From positions 2,976,001 through 3,040,000 of the forward strand of contig NZ_LDPY01000001.1 of the NCBI RefSeq assembly GCF_001038505.1: a stretch of 64,000 bases of DNA, read 5' to 3'. Source of the stretch: Puniceibacterium sp. IMCC21224. GTDB taxonomy: Bacteria > Pseudomonadota > Alphaproteobacteria > Rhodobacterales > Rhodobacteraceae. Below the pieces are notes generated by a model. That model saw only the letters and a list, made by a program, of their open reading frames with translations, was not told the origin of the DNA and did not search any database. Numbering within the stretch: position 1 is the stretch's first letter; each line of letters starts with the position of its first letter. Shown piece after piece: positions 53,739 through 63,300 of the stretch. The position numbers and the translations under genes are program-made.

Positions 53739-54623
53739 TTAGCCCATCCGTTCCGAGGCGTATGAACCGGGGCTGGCCGGGAATACGACGGTCTTGTCAC
53801 CATTCAGGAACACGCGGTGGTGGATATGGGCGTGGATGGCGCGCGCCAGGACCTGCGCCTCGACGTCGCGCCCCAACGAAACATAGTCTTCAGTACTCTG
53901 GGCATGGGTGACGCGCACGGTGTCCTGTTCGATGATCGGACCTTCGTCCAGATCCGCCGTGACATAGTGCGAGGTCGCGCCAATCAGTTTCACCCCGCGC
54001 TGGAACGCCTGTTTGTAGGGGTTCGCCCCCTTGAACGATGGCAAAAACGAGTGGTGAATGTTGATGATCCGGCCGGACATCTTGCGGCACATCTCGTCCG
54101 ACAGAATCTGCATGTAGCGCGCCAGAACGATCAGTTCCGCGCCGGTTTGCTCAACCACTTCCATGATCTGCGCTTCGGCCTGCGGCTTGTTCTCTTTGGT
54201 GACGCGGATGCAGTGGAACGGAATGTCCTGGTTCACCACAACCTTTTGATAATCCATGTGGTTTGAGATTACCGCCACGATTTCGATCGGCAGCGCCCCG
54301 ATCCGGCTGCGGTAGAGCAGATCGTTCAGGCAGTGACCAAACCGCGACACCATGATCACCACCTTCAGCTTCTCGGCTTCGTCGTGAAACGCCGCCGTCA
54401 TGTCAAAGGGTTTGCCAACCTCGGCAAAGCCCGCCTCAAGCGTGGCCAGATCAATGCCCCCTTCGGGGTTAAAGCTCATCCGCATGAAAAACCGCCCGGA
54501 AACCTGGTCATCAAACTGGTAAGAATCGGTGATGTTGCAGCCATGTTTGGCCAGATAGCCGGAAATTGCAGCAACAATGCCGCGGGTTGAGGGGCAGGTG
54601 ACGGTCAGGCAGTATTGAGTCAT
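53739..54623 (-). CDS. purU: Formyltetrahydrofolate deformylase
   Basis: PurU hydrolyses 10-formyl-THF to formate and THF, balancing one-carbon pools. The 294-residue protein has an N-terminal ACT domain (YCLTVTCPSTRGIVAAISGY, residues 1-85) and a formyltransferase-like domain with VIMVSRFGHCLNDLLYRSRI and the active-site run NIHHSFLPSFKGANPYKQAF then GATSHYVTADLDEGPIIEQD (His, Asp). It is 180 bases downstream of the DMGDH-like gene on the same strand, a context that ties it to THF-dependent demethylation. Confidence 0.96.
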   Translation of the reverse strand: MTQYCLTVTCPSTRGIVAAISGYLAKHGCNITDSYQFDDQVSGRFFMRMSFNPEGGIDLATLEAGFAEVGKPFDMTAAFHDEAEKLKVVIMVSRFGHCLNDLLYRSRIGALPIEIVAVISNHMDYQKVVVNQDIPFHCIRVTKENKPQAEAQIMEVVEQTGAELIVLARYMQILSDEMCRKMSGRIINIHHSFLPSFKGANPYKQAFQRGVKLIGATSHYVTADLDEGPIIEQDTVRVTHAQSTEDYVSLGRDVEAQVLARAIHAHIHHRVFLNGDKTVVFPASPGSYASERMG

Positions 54624-54802
54624 GGTTCATTCCTGTGCGTGGACGGTGTCGCGCCCGGGACGATCACGTCGCCTGTGATCCGGGCATGTGTTCCTGAGCG
54701 GGCGGCCCGGCAGGCTGTGGCAGAATTTTCGAGCGGGCAAAAGTGCTCCGCGAACTTTAGGATTGTGTATCTTGTCATGTTCCATGGCCTGCCTGAACGG
54801 CC

Positions 54803-57253
54803 TCAAACCCGGACACGGGCGGATTTCGGGTCATACATCGGGGCGATGCTGGCCTCAGCTGTGAACAGCTGTCCCGCGATCTCGATCTCGTAGCGCGACG
54901 CGAGCATATCGGCAGGGCTTTCCCCCGGCGTGCGGCAGGGCACGTATCCCAGTCCGATCGCGCCACCCAGCGCGTGTCCGTAATTGCCCGATGTCAGAAT
55001 CCCGACGATGGAGCCATCCCGACGGATTGGTTCATTGTGATATACCAATGGCTCGGGATCGGTCAGGCGGAACTGAAGCATCCGACGGCTCAGCCCCGCG
55101 TCGCGCTTGCGCAATACGGCGTCACGACCGATAAAATCGCCCTTGCCGGTCTTGACCGCGAACCCCAGCCCGGCCTCAAGCACGTGATCCTCGTCCGTGA
55201 TGTCGTGGCCGTAGTGGCGGAATCCTTTTTCGATTCGGCAACTGTCCATCGCATGTAACCCGCACAGCTTTAGCCCCACGTCTTCGCCTGCCTCGACGAT
55301 GGTTTCGAACACATGCGCGGCCTGGTCGGAGGAAACATACAGCTCCCACCCCAGTTCCCCCACATAGGTCACCCGGTGCGCGCGGGCGAGGCCCATGCCG
55401 ATCTCGATCTCACGCGCCATGCCAAAGGGATGCGCCTCGTTCGACAAATCGGCAGGGGACACAAGCGCCAGCAGGTCGCGCGCCTTTGGTCCCATGATCG
55501 GCAAAACCGCCTCGGATGCAGTCACGTCAGTGATGACGACAAATTCATCGCCCAGATTGCGCCGCAGCCAGGCCAGATCGCGTTGCAACGTCGCCGCAGG
55601 AACGACAAGAAAGAACACAGTCTCGCTCAGCCGGGTAACGGTCAGATCACATTCGATGCCGCCGCGCGCATTCAGCATCTGGGTGTAGACAATCCGCCCC
55701 GCCGCTACATCCATGTCGTTGCCACAGACCCGCTGCACAAAGCCCAGCGCATCCCGCCCCTCAATCCGGATCTTGCCGAACGAGGTCATGTCGAGCAGGC
55801 CAACCCCTGTTCGCATCGCCATATGTTCGGCGCGCTGGTTGTCGAACCAGTTCTGGCGTTTCCAGCTATAGTGGTATTCCGGTTCCTGCCCCACATCGGC
55901 GAACCAGTTGGCCCGCTCCCACCCTGCAGTTTCGCCAAAGACCGCGCCGCGCGACTTTAGATGTTCGTGTAGCGGCGACCGCCGGATGCCTCGCGATGTC
56001 GCCATCTGGCGATATGGGAAATGGTCGGCATATAGCAGGCCCAAGGTTTCGCTGACACGTTCCTTGAGATATTGCCGGTTCTTCTGGAACGGTTGGGCGC
56101 GGCGAATATCCACTTCCCACAGATCAAAGGGTGGTTCGCCGTCGTGCATCCATTGCGCCAGCGCCATGCCGGCCCCCCCCGAGGACACGATCCCGATAGA
56201 GTTGTACCCGGCAGCGACCCAGTATCCCTTTAACTCGGGCGCTTCGCCCAGGTAATAACGGTCATCGGGCGTAAAGCTTTCTGGTCCGTTAAAGAACGTA
56301 TGAATTCCCGCCTCGGCCAAAAGCGGCATCCGATTAATCGCCTTTTCGAGGATCGGCTCAAAGTGGTCGAAATCCTCGGGCAGTTGATCGAAACAGAAAT
56401 CCTCCTTGATGCCGTTCATGCCCCAGGGCTTGGCCTTGGGCTCAAACGCTCCGAGCAGGATCTTGCCCGCGTCTTCTTTGTAATAGGCGCATTCGTCGGG
56501 CACCCTCAGCACCGGAAGCTGCTGTAGTTCGGGGATATTCTCGGTCACGATGTAGAAATGTTCGCAGGCGTGCAGCGGCAGGGTGACGCCGTTCTGTCCG
56601 GCCAGATCGCGGCCCCACATGCCGCCGCAGTTCACCACCATGTCGGCGTCAATATGGCCCTGATCGCCCGCCATCTCCCAATCGACGCCGGTGACGCGGC
56701 CCTTGTCCTCGGTGACGCGGGTGACTTTGACCTGCTCGACAATCTGCGCGCCGTTCATCCGCGCGCCTTTGGCCAGCGCCAGCGCGATGTTACCTGGGTC
56801 TGCCTGCCCGTCGCGCGGCAGATGCACGCCCGCAACCACACCATCGATATTGAGATGCGGATAGGCGGCGGCAACCTCGGCCGGGGACAACTCGTTCACA
56901 TCAACGCCAAAGGCCCGCGCCATCGACGCCACGCGGAAAATCTCTTCGCGCCGTTCTTCGGTCAGGGCAACGGTCATCGATCCGCACTGGCGGAACCCGG
57001 TGGCAAGGCCGGTCTCTTGCTCAAGATTTGTATACAGATCGGCGGAATATTTCGCCAAACGGGTCCGGTTCTGACTGACCTGCAACTGCCCAATCAACCC
57101 CGCCGCGTGCCATGTGGTGCCACAGGTCAGTTGTTTGCGTTCCAGCAGAACGATATCTTTCCAGCCCAACTTGGCCAGATGATAGGCAACGGAACACCCG
57201 GACACGCCACCACCGATGATGACAACGCGGGCTTTGGATGGAAGGGTGGGCAT
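54803..57253 (-). CDS. DMGDH/sarcosine dehydrogenase-like FAD oxidoreductase with GcvT-like C-terminus
   Basis: An 816-residue two-part enzyme. Residues 1-400 are a DAO-type flavoprotein: RVVIIGGGVSGCSVAYHLAK then CGTTWHAAGLIGQLQVSQNR, where the His of TWHAAG is the usual covalent flavin site in the DMGDH group. Residues 430-815 are a THF-binding GcvT domain (GVGLLDMTSFGKIRIEGRDA, YVGELGWELYVSSDQAAHVF, GLGFAVKTGKGDFIGRDAVL). Enzymes of this type oxidatively demethylate dimethylglycine, sarcosine or related methylamines, passing formaldehyde to THF. The exact substrate is not settled. Start at 57253 follows GAGGAA. Divergent from the XRE-cupin regulator. Confidence 0.93.
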   Translation of the reverse strand: MPTLPSKARVVIIGGGVSGCSVAYHLAKLGWKDIVLLERKQLTCGTTWHAAGLIGQLQVSQNRTRLAKYSADLYTNLEQETGLATGFRQCGSMTVALTEERREEIFRVASMARAFGVDVNELSPAEVAAAYPHLNIDGVVAGVHLPRDGQADPGNIALALAKGARMNGAQIVEQVKVTRVTEDKGRVTGVDWEMAGDQGHIDADMVVNCGGMWGRDLAGQNGVTLPLHACEHFYIVTENIPELQQLPVLRVPDECAYYKEDAGKILLGAFEPKAKPWGMNGIKEDFCFDQLPEDFDHFEPILEKAINRMPLLAEAGIHTFFNGPESFTPDDRYYLGEAPELKGYWVAAGYNSIGIVSSGGAGMALAQWMHDGEPPFDLWEVDIRRAQPFQKNRQYLKERVSETLGLLYADHFPYRQMATSRGIRRSPLHEHLKSRGAVFGETAGWERANWFADVGQEPEYHYSWKRQNWFDNQRAEHMAMRTGVGLLDMTSFGKIRIEGRDALGFVQRVCGNDMDVAAGRIVYTQMLNARGGIECDLTVTRLSETVFFLVVPAATLQRDLAWLRRNLGDEFVVITDVTASEAVLPIMGPKARDLLALVSPADLSNEAHPFGMAREIEIGMGLARAHRVTYVGELGWELYVSSDQAAHVFETIVEAGEDVGLKLCGLHAMDSCRIEKGFRHYGHDITDEDHVLEAGLGFAVKTGKGDFIGRDAVLRKRDAGLSRRMLQFRLTDPEPLVYHNEPIRRDGSIVGILTSGNYGHALGGAIGLGYVPCRTPGESPADMLASRYEIEIAGQLFTAEASIAPMYDPKSARVRV

Positions 57254-57407
57254 CAATTTCGGTTCCTCTGAATTTGTCCCCGATGTGATCGGATCACGGA
57301 CATGCCCCATTTCGGGGCAAGCACGCAGGTAGATGTCTCAGGCAGGCATGAGGCACGGTCCTTGGCTTGGGGACGGTTAGGACTGGTTTCAGAGTTCTAC
57401 GTCTTTT

Positions 57408-57446
57408 CGTAAAATTTCAACACAAAATTTTACGTTCGTAAATTTT
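57408..57446. promoter_or_regulatory. Candidate operator: overlapping AT-rich palindromes
   Basis: CGTAAAATTT (57408-57417) and AAATTTTACG (57425-57434) form a perfect 10-bp inverted repeat with a 7-base spacer. A second palindrome overlaps it: TTTACG (57429-57434), TT, CGTAAA (57437-57442), extending to CGTAAATTTT. The three CGTAAA-type half-sites lie between the DMGDH-like gene and its divergent XRE-cupin regulator, about 93 bases before the regulator start, where an autoregulatory operator would be expected. Confidence 0.6.
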
Positions 57447-57538
57447 TTATGCCTATCTTAGTATGATTGCACATACTCACCTCGAATTCTAAGCTATGGC
57501 GACCTCCTTCACGACATTCACGACAAAAGGCGATCTGC

Positions 57539-58093
57539 ATGAGCAAACAAGTCGGCGCGGACATCCGTGCATTGCGCAAATCGCGCAAGCTGACATTGCA
57601 GGATGTGGCGCAGCCCATCGGACGATCTCCGGCCTGGCTCAGCCTGATTGAGCGCGGCAACACAACCGCATCGGTGGGCGACCTTGAGCAGATCGCCGCC
57701 TTGTTCGAAGTCAACCTGTCGTTCTTTTTCCGATCCTCTTCGCGCCACCCCGAAGAGCAGGGCGTCGTGTTGCGCACCGCCGACCGGATGCCCATCGGAT
57801 CGAGTGAAAGCGGACTGGTCGAGGAATTGTTGTCCCCCACCCTCAGCGGCGCGTTCGAGATGATCAAATCGACCTTCGCCCCACAGTCCAGCCGCGAGGC
57901 AATTCGCAAACCGCAACAGCGCGAAAATGCCGGAGTGCTGATTTCGGGTCAGCTGCGACTGACGATCAACGACCGGGCCTTTGATCTGCACCCGGGCGAC
58001 AGCTTTCATTTCGAGGATCCGCAATATTCCTGGGAAAACCTTTCGGACGCGCCGGCGGTGGTGATCTGGGTGATCTCTCCGCCTGTCTACTGA
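57539..58093 (+). CDS. XRE-family regulator with C-terminal cupin domain
   Basis: A 184-residue transcription factor. Residues 5-60 are the HTH_3 domain (GADIRALRKSRKLTLQDVAQ, IGRSPAWLSLIERGNTTASV). Residues about 105-183 are a cupin_2 fold (NAGVLISGQLRLTINDRAFD, LHPGDSFHFEDPQYSWENLS) that would sense a small ligand. Such XRE-cupin proteins commonly control neighbouring catabolic genes; the divergent DMGDH-like gene is the obvious target. Start at 57539 follows a weak AAAAGG; an open frame upstream lacks homology. Confidence 0.93.
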   Translation: MSKQVGADIRALRKSRKLTLQDVAQPIGRSPAWLSLIERGNTTASVGDLEQIAALFEVNLSFFFRSSSRHPEEQGVVLRTADRMPIGSSESGLVEELLSPTLSGAFEMIKSTFAPQSSREAIRKPQQRENAGVLISGQLRLTINDRAFDLHPGDSFHFEDPQYSWENLSDAPAVVIWVISPPVY

Positions 58094-58224
58094 GCAGAAA
58101 CTGCACCGTATTGCGGCAGCATTTCGGTGCGACACACGAATTTGCACTGGAAACAGGCATTTCACCCTTTGCCCGGATGGCAGTCTGCGTTACCTCTGAA
58201 CGCGAAAAATCAGCAGGACAGATC

Positions 58225-59514
58225 ATGGACTTTATCGCACGGGCAACCGCAATCGTGGGCGGCGCAATGGTGTTGCTAAGACGGATGAGCGCACCAGCAC
58301 CACAGGCCGTCGGCCTGACCCCGGACATTCCTGAGGCGCGCAAGCAGGGGATTATGACGCTCAAGATGCCGACGGCCAAGGGATGGGAGCCGGGCCATAC
58401 CCCCACCGCCGCACCGGGATTAAAGGTCAACGCCTTTGCATCAAATCTGGCACATCCGCGCTGGATCGAGGTGCTGCCAAACGGCGATGTCCTGGTGGCC
58501 GAGGCGCTGCAACAGGAAAGCAAGCCCAAGACCCTGATGGGCCACGCCATGCAGGCCACGATGAAACGCGCCAAGGCCGTCGGTCAAAGCGCCAACCGCA
58601 TTTCGCTGTGGCGTGACAGTGACGGCGATGGTGTGGCCGAAACCCGCGAAGTGTTCCTTGAAGGGCAGAACCAGCCCTTTGGCATGGCGCTGGTGGATGG
58701 AACGTTCTACGTCGGCAACACTGACGGTATCGTCGCATTCGACTACGAAGATGGCGCCACCCATGTGACCGGCCCCGGCAAACGGCTTGTCGAGTTCAAG
58801 CCGGGCGGCCACTGGACCCGCAGCCTGATCGTCTCGCCCGACCGAACCAAGATCTATGCCGGCGTCGGGTCGCTGAGTAATATCGCGGACGAGGGCATGG
58901 AGGCCGAAGAGGGACGCGCCGCAATCTGGGAACTGGATCTGGCAACCGGAAACGCCCGCATCTTTGCGTCAGGACTGCGCAATGCGGTCGGCACAGCGTG
59001 GGAGCCGGTGACAGGCAAGCTGTGGACCGCAGTGAACGAACGTGACGGGCTGGGTGACGAAACACCGCCGGATTATCTGACCTCGGTGCAGGACGGCGGG
59101 TTTTATGGCTGGCCCTATTGCTATTGGGGCAAAACCGTCGATGACCGCGTGCCGCAGGATGCCGCGATGGTCGCGCGCGCGATCACGCCGGATTATGCAT
59201 TGGGCGGGCACACCGCATCGCTGGGCCTGTGCTGGATGCCTGCGGGCACCCTGCCCGGCTTTGGCGACGGTATGGTGATCGGCCAGCATGGATCGTGGAA
59301 CCGCTCGATCCTCAGCGGATATCGAATGATCTTTGTCCCGTTTGAAAATGGCCGCCCGGCGGGTCCACCCCGCGACATCCTGTGGGGATTCCTGTCCGAG
59401 GATGAAAAAACCTCTTACGGCCGCCCCGTTGGTGTCGCGATCGGCCCGGATGGCACATCACTGCTGATGGCGGATGATGTGGGCGACGTGATCTGGCGCG
59501 TCACTGGCGCGTAA
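58225..59514 (+). CDS. Sorbosone dehydrogenase-like (PQQ-type beta-propeller) protein
   Basis: A 429-residue six-bladed propeller of the GDH-B/sorbosone dehydrogenase family, soluble-quinoprotein type. A hydrophobic N-terminus (IARATAIVGGAMVLL) suggests membrane anchoring or export. Family motifs: NLAHPRWIEVLPNGDVLVAE, RDSDGDGVAETREVFLEGQN, QPFGMALVDGTFYVGNTDGI, ASGLRNAVGTAWEPVTGKLW, GGFYGWPYCYWG, VIGQHGSWNRS and YGRPVGVAIGPDGTSLLMAD. Members oxidise sugars or aldoses with PQQ; the substrate is not inferred. No PQQ synthesis gene is present. Confidence 0.87.
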   Translation: MDFIARATAIVGGAMVLLRRMSAPAPQAVGLTPDIPEARKQGIMTLKMPTAKGWEPGHTPTAAPGLKVNAFASNLAHPRWIEVLPNGDVLVAEALQQESKPKTLMGHAMQATMKRAKAVGQSANRISLWRDSDGDGVAETREVFLEGQNQPFGMALVDGTFYVGNTDGIVAFDYEDGATHVTGPGKRLVEFKPGGHWTRSLIVSPDRTKIYAGVGSLSNIADEGMEAEEGRAAIWELDLATGNARIFASGLRNAVGTAWEPVTGKLWTAVNERDGLGDETPPDYLTSVQDGGFYGWPYCYWGKTVDDRVPQDAAMVARAITPDYALGGHTASLGLCWMPAGTLPGFGDGMVIGQHGSWNRSILSGYRMIFVPFENGRPAGPPRDILWGFLSEDEKTSYGRPVGVAIGPDGTSLLMADDVGDVIWRVTGA

Positions 59515-59520
59515 GCGCGG

Positions 59521-59724
59521 TCAGTCGACATAGGCGCGCGCGGTCTGGCACAGATCCTCGACCGCGCGAGCCGACCCGATGGCATTGGCCATCAGCAACA
59601 CAAGCCGGACATTCAAGGCATGGCTTTGCGCCTCGCTCAGGCCGTCATGTGCGGCCATGATCACCGCATAGGCATCATCCGTGGCATCACCCAGTTGGCT
59701 GTCGTAGATTTGTTTCGCCATCAC
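59521..59724 (-). CDS. DUF2783 small protein
   Basis: A 67-residue, mostly helical protein: QIYDSQLGDATDDAYAVIMA, AHDGLSEAQSHALNVRLVLL, MANAIGSARAVEDLCQTARA. This is the DUF2783 pattern, found with flavin monooxygenase/aromatic genes. Its start overlaps the stop of the monooxygenase by four bases (ATGA), which supports a functional link. Function unknown. Confidence 0.88.
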   Translation of the reverse strand: MMAKQIYDSQLGDATDDAYAVIMAAHDGLSEAQSHALNVRLVLLMANAIGSARAVEDLCQTARAYVD

Positions 59725-61331
59725 GTAACCTCGGTTGTTGTTGGGTGGCCAAGCGCCCGTAACATGGCCTTATGGACTGATTCAGCGTCCGGACGCGCGA
59801 AACAGGCTGCCACATAGCCGTCAGGGCGTATCAGATAGGCGATATCGCGACCGTAGCGTTCCATCGCAAAGCCATCGCGATCCGGGTAACAGGGATAATC
59901 GGCGGCTCGCTGCCCGACACCGATCCGTGCAAGTCCCGCCACATCCGGCAGCACCACATCCCCGAACCCGACCAGACAAAGCCCCAGCGGCAATACCGAC
60001 ACCAACCAGTCCATCCCCACCGGCGCGTCGATCAGCGTGGTTCCGGGCGCCACGGTCCCGCCGCCGAGCGTCTGCGGGCCGAACCCACTCAGATGGCAAG
60101 GCTGCGACAGGCGGCCCGAATTGATCATCCGTCGCGCGAACGGTTGATCCTGCGCCAAACGCAGGGTCTCGGCGCGAAACAGCGCCTCTATCGGAGATTT
60201 CGGCGTCATGAAATTGGTGGCACGGGTGGAATAGCGTATGTTTTCGTCTGCGGCGTGGCCACGTTCCACATCATAGCTGTCGATCAAACCATGCGGAGCA
60301 GCGCCGGACACAACAGCCGCCAATTTCCACCCCAGATTATCGATATCCTGAATACCGCCATTGCCGCCACGCGCCCCGAACGGCGACACCACATGCGCGG
60401 AATCACCAGCAAAGATCACCCGACCATGGACAAACCGATCCAGCCGCATGCAGCGGAACCGATAGAGGCTGATCCAGTCTAGACGAAGGGGTTTGCCGCC
60501 AGTGATGGCTCTGATCCGCGACATCACTCTGTCTTCATTCATATCCGAGGCCGGATCGCTACCAGGGTCGAGTTGCAGATCGATACGGTAAATATTGTCG
60601 GGCTGTTGATGCAGCAGGGCGGATTTTCCGGGGTGAAACACCGGATCGAACCAGAACCAGCGTTCGGGTGGTCCGTCGCCAAAGGGGTTTCCCGCCATCT
60701 CGATGTCCGCGATGAGGAACTGTTCTTCGAAAGTCTGCCCCTCGAACGGCAGGCCCATGCGTTTGCGGGTGGGAGACCCCGCGCCATCGCAGGCCACAAG
60801 CCATGTGGCGATCAGGTCATAGCGCCCCTCTGGCGTGTCTACCGTTATGCGCACACCATCACCCTCAGCCGCGTGGTCCACCACCTCAGACAAAAACCGC
60901 AGGTCGATCAGGTCGGGAAAGTCGCGGGCGCGGTCGATCAGGAACTCTTCGACGTAGTATTGCTGGAGGTTGATGAATGCAGGGTATTTGTGCCCGGCCT
61001 CGGGCAGCAGATCAAAGGCATAGACCTCCCTATCCCCATGAAAGAGCCGACCCGTCTGCCACGTGACCCCCTTGGCCAGCATCCGTTCGCCAATCCCCAG
61101 ACGGTCAAAGATTTCGAGCGTCCGTTTGGCCCAGCAGATCGCCCGACTCCCGATCGAAACGACATCGTTATCGTCCAGCACAACCGAGGCCACACCGCGC
61201 TGCGCAAGATCAATCGCCAGCGCCAGCCCAACCGGCCCCGCCCCGACAATGGCAACAGGCGTATGACCTGTGCCACCGTTCAGGTCCGGCGGGCGGACAA
61301 ACGGCTGTCGCAGGGGGGCATAGGCGGGCAT
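59721..61331 (-). CDS. Class A FAD-dependent aromatic monooxygenase (MhpA/PheA-like)
   Basis: A 536-residue flavoprotein hydroxylase. FAD motifs: TPVAIVGAGPVGLALAIDLA (GxGxxG, residues 25-44), LVACDGAGSPTRKRMGL (DG motif, about 177-193) and RVIFAGDSAHVVSPFGARGG then NGGIQDIDNLGWKLAAVVSG (GD motif, about 310-350). The C-terminal thioredoxin-like tail of the MhpA group is present (residues about 430-530). Substrates of this group are hydroxylated phenyl acids. With hmgA upstream, a feeder step to homogentisate or gentisate-like acids is inferred. AAGGAGG precedes the ATG. Confidence 0.9.
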   Translation of the reverse strand: MPAYAPLRQPFVRPPDLNGGTGHTPVAIVGAGPVGLALAIDLAQRGVASVVLDDNDVVSIGSRAICWAKRTLEIFDRLGIGERMLAKGVTWQTGRLFHGDREVYAFDLLPEAGHKYPAFINLQQYYVEEFLIDRARDFPDLIDLRFLSEVVDHAAEGDGVRITVDTPEGRYDLIATWLVACDGAGSPTRKRMGLPFEGQTFEEQFLIADIEMAGNPFGDGPPERWFWFDPVFHPGKSALLHQQPDNIYRIDLQLDPGSDPASDMNEDRVMSRIRAITGGKPLRLDWISLYRFRCMRLDRFVHGRVIFAGDSAHVVSPFGARGGNGGIQDIDNLGWKLAAVVSGAAPHGLIDSYDVERGHAADENIRYSTRATNFMTPKSPIEALFRAETLRLAQDQPFARRMINSGRLSQPCHLSGFGPQTLGGGTVAPGTTLIDAPVGMDWLVSVLPLGLCLVGFGDVVLPDVAGLARIGVGQRAADYPCYPDRDGFAMERYGRDIAYLIRPDGYVAACFARPDAESVHKAMLRALGHPTTTEVT

Positions 61332-61360
61332 GTTGGCGTCCTCCTTTGTCGCAGGTGGCG

Positions 61361-62308
61361 TCAGCCCTGCAAGTCGGCCCACATTTCCTTGTCCCGTTCA
61401 GCCGTCCAGACGCGGGGGGTGTCGATGCCGCGCGCTTCGTCATAGGCACGGGCGACGTTGAACGGCAGACAATGTTCATAGATCGCGTAATCAGCGAATT
61501 TGGGGTCGCATTCGGCGCGGCAAGCATCCCACGCCTCTTTCAGGCTACCGCCCCGTGCGACCACGCGGGCGACAGGTTTGTAGGTCGACAGAACAAAATC
61601 CCGCGTCGCACTGATTGCTTTGGTCACCATCTCGGGGCCGACCAGCGCATCGCCGCGGCCCGGTGCGATGCTATGGGGTTCGAACGCGGCGATGTTGTCC
61701 AGCGTGTCGGACCAATCCGAAAAATGCCCGTCGCCGCAGTAGCAAGCCGAGTGGTATTCAACGATATCACCGCTGAACATCACGTCCTGATCCGGCACCC
61801 AGACCACGGCATCCCCTGCCGTATGTGCCCGACCAAGGTGCATGATATCGACACGGCGCTTGCCCAGATAGACTGTCATTGAATCGGAAAACGTCGTGGT
61901 GGGCCAGGTCAGGCCGGGGATTTCTTCGTGGCCCTGAAAAAGCCGGGGAAAGCGGCCGAATTCGCTGTCCCAATCCTCTTGGCCGCGTTCAGCGACCATG
62001 GCACGGGCGGTGTCGGACATGATGATTTCGGGCGTACCATAGGCGCTCGCCCCCAGTACCCGGACGGCATGGTAATGAGTCAGGACAAGATGACTGATGG
62101 GTTTGTCCGTGACCTCGCGCACCTTTTCAATGACCATACGGGCCAGGCGCGGGGTGGCTTGCGCCTCGACGATCATCACAGATTCATCCCCGATGATCAC
62201 CCCGGTGTTGGGATCACCTTCGGCGGTAAAGGCATAGAGGCCATCGCCAATTTCGGTAAAGGATATGGTCTTTTCGTCTAGGTCGTTCTGGCTCGCAAAT
62301 CCGCTCAT
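61361..62308 (-). CDS. Metallo-beta-lactamase-fold protein with altered metal site
   Basis: A 315-residue MBL-superfamily protein. Site 1 ligands are kept: His-x-His in LVLTHYHAVRVLGASAYGTP and His in GRAHTAGDAVVWVPDQD, plus the bridging Asp in VMFSGDIVEYH. Site 2 is not: HxHxDH is HYHAVR (Asp to Val, His to Arg), and the late ligand position reads APGRG instead of xPGHG. A mononuclear metal site or a non-hydrolytic role is inferred. Its start overlaps the FAH gene stop by four bases. In the aromatic operon it might replace an isomerase or hydrolase step. Confidence 0.87.
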   Translation of the reverse strand: MSGFASQNDLDEKTISFTEIGDGLYAFTAEGDPNTGVIIGDESVMIVEAQATPRLARMVIEKVREVTDKPISHLVLTHYHAVRVLGASAYGTPEIIMSDTARAMVAERGQEDWDSEFGRFPRLFQGHEEIPGLTWPTTTFSDSMTVYLGKRRVDIMHLGRAHTAGDAVVWVPDQDVMFSGDIVEYHSACYCGDGHFSDWSDTLDNIAAFEPHSIAPGRGDALVGPEMVTKAISATRDFVLSTYKPVARVVARGGSLKEAWDACRAECDPKFADYAIYEHCLPFNVARAYDEARGIDTPRVWTAERDKEMWADLQG

Positions 62309-63300
62309 GTCTTGTCCTTGATATGTCTGACTGTCTGGCTGATAGCTCCAAAGATCGAGGCGCCGTTGTCATCCTCCATCCAGATTTTAACGTGGTCTCC
62401 GGGGCGCAGAAATGGTGTTGTTGGCGCCCCCGTCAGGATCGTCTCGATCATGCGCTGTTCGGCAATGCAGGCGTAGCCCGCGCCGCCCTGTGCGACGGGT
62501 TTTCCCGGACCACCGTCCAGTTTGTTCGACACGGTGCCGGACCCGACGATGGTGCCGGGGGCAAGGTTCCGGGTTCGGGCGGCATGGGCAATGAGTGTCG
62601 GGAAATCAAAGGTCATGTCGGTGCCCGCATCGACCCGGCCAAAGGGTTCGCCGTTCAGGTCTATACGCAGAACGCCGTGCAACTTGGCCCCATCCCATCC
62701 CGGCAGCGCGTCGGGCGTCACCGCGACAGGCGAAAAGCTGCACGCCGGTTTCGACTGCACGAATCCGAACCCCTTGGCCAATTCGCCGGGGATCAGGTTG
62801 CGCAGTGACACATCGTTGCACAGCATAACAAAGCGGATCGCCTCGGCGGCCTGTTCGCGGCTTGCGCCCATGGGAACAAAGCCGGTGATCACCGCAATCT
62901 CGCCCTCAAAATCGATGCCCCAGTCGGGATCGCCGACAATGTCGTCGGTCGGGGCCAGAAAACTGTCCGACCCACCCTGATACATCAGCGGGTCGTGCCA
63001 AAAGCTGTCGGGCATCTGCGCGCCACGTGCCTGGCGGACCAGTTCGACATGGTTCACATAGGCCGACCCATCGAGGAACTGGTACGCGCGTGGTAGGGGG
63101 CTGTGAACTCCGGAATCGGGGAATGACAGGGAATGATTGCGCGTCACATTGCCGAACCCCTTGTCCAGCCACTCTTGCAAACTCTGCGCGGCCATCCCTT
63201 CTATCCCGGTCAGATCGTCAGAAACAACGACAAGCTGACCATCGGGGGTGCCGGTATTGGACACCCGATCCACTGGTATTCTAAGCGTCGCAATCTTCAT
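62305..63300 (-). CDS. Fumarylacetoacetate hydrolase family protein
   Basis: A 331-residue FAH-fold enzyme. The metal-binding run [20 protein letters not shown] (about residues 119-138) holds the Glu/Asp ligands; [20 protein letters not shown] and [20 protein letters not shown] are also typical. Coupled by four-base overlap to hmgA (upstream) and to the MBL gene (downstream). The likely reaction is fumarylacetoacetate to fumarate and acetoacetate, the last step of homogentisate breakdown; other acylpyruvate hydrolases share the fold. Confidence 0.92.
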   Translation of the reverse strand: MKIATLRIPVDRVSNTGTPDGQLVVVSDDLTGIEGMAAQSLQEWLDKGFGNVTRNHSLSFPDSGVHSPLPRAYQFLDGSAYVNHVELVRQARGAQMPDSFWHDPLMYQGGSDSFLAPTDDIVGDPDWGIDFEGEIAVITGFVPMGASREQAAEAIRFVMLCNDVSLRNLIPGELAKGFGFVQSKPACSFSPVAVTPDALPGWDGAKLHGVLRIDLNGEPFGRVDAGTDMTFDFPTLIAHAARTRNLAPGTIVGSGTVSNKLDGGPGKPVAQGGAGYACIAEQRMIETILTGAPTTPFLRPGDHVKIWMEDDNGASIFGAISQTVRHIKDKT

